DNA from: Hyperoodon ampullatus
Taxonomy: Eukaryota; Chordata; Mammalia; Artiodactyla; Ziphiidae
DNA: 64,000 nucleotides
Reading direction: 5' to 3'
Assembly: GCA_949752795.1 (NCBI GenBank)
Contig: OX457058.1
Coordinates: forward strand, 167,898,223-167,962,222
A program made the position numbers and the translations under genes. The notes below the pieces were generated by a model that had not been told where the DNA came from, made no database searches, and saw nothing but the letters and a program-made list of their open reading frames with translations. This document shows, one piece after another, positions 63,978 to 64,000 of this stretch (within the stretch, counting starts at the first letter, position 1; each line of letters opens with the position of its first letter).

Positions 63978-64000
63978 CACACACGCGCGCGCACACACAC
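63426..64000 (-). other. TC2N 5' intron, with compound microsatellite at window edge
   Basis: Intronic sequence upstream of the start-codon exon. 63895-64000 is (CT)n, then (CA)n/(CG)n, running off the window; its full length is unknown. No promoter signals seen. Confidence 0.75.

Noticed and set aside
63895..64000. CRISPR-like or other regular array
   Set aside because: Dinucleotide repeats without spacers; an ordinary microsatellite in a mammalian genome.

Overview
This is a stretch of mammalian nuclear genome, AT-rich and full of interspersed repeats. About twenty copies of a tRNA-derived SINE typical of Cetartiodactyla (head resembling 'cttccctggtggcgcagtgg', A-rich tail) lie here on both strands. 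The abundant young ~210-bp subfamily (head with 'gttgagagtccgcctgccg') points to a cetacean, probably a toothed whale. That assignment rests on recognising the repeats by eye, not on a database search.

One protein-coding gene is supported: TC2N (tandem C2 domains, nuclear), on the minus strand from the start codon at 63369 to the stop codon at 35727. Eleven coding exons with GT-AG junctions and consistent reading phases join into 491 codons, close to the 490 residues I recall for human TC2N. The exon holding the start codon has its own splice acceptor (63426), so upstream non-coding exon(s) and the promoter lie beyond the right edge of the window. A paired AATAAA on the minus strand about 235 nt past the stop is a candidate polyadenylation site.

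Positions 1-35 kb look intergenic and are a mosaic of transposon layers. They include a truncated L1 (1.35-3.2 kb); an older L1 (3.37-5.8 kb) carrying a mariner MITE, a SINE, and a SINE that itself holds a younger L1; and a long inactive L1 with both ORFs (6.6-12.07 kb). Further on are MLT2-like, MaLR-like and ERV1-like LTRs, Tigger-like and MER20-like DNA transposons, MIR and L2 pieces, a SINE inside a SINE (21.5-22.1 kb), and a ~2-kb ancient repeat (28.0-30.1 kb). No exon of a neighbouring gene was recognised there.

Positions 35-64 kb are TC2N exons and introns. The introns hold eleven SINEs, nine of them antisense to the gene. One SINE ends 33 bp beyond the exon 5 donor and another begins 50 bp upstream of exon 4. 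A short poly(A)-tailed insert with a 19-bp target-site duplication (50003-50156) looks like a truncated retrocopy of an unidentified mRNA 3' end. I found no novel multi-gene system; the points of interest are transposon architecture around the splice sites of one gene.
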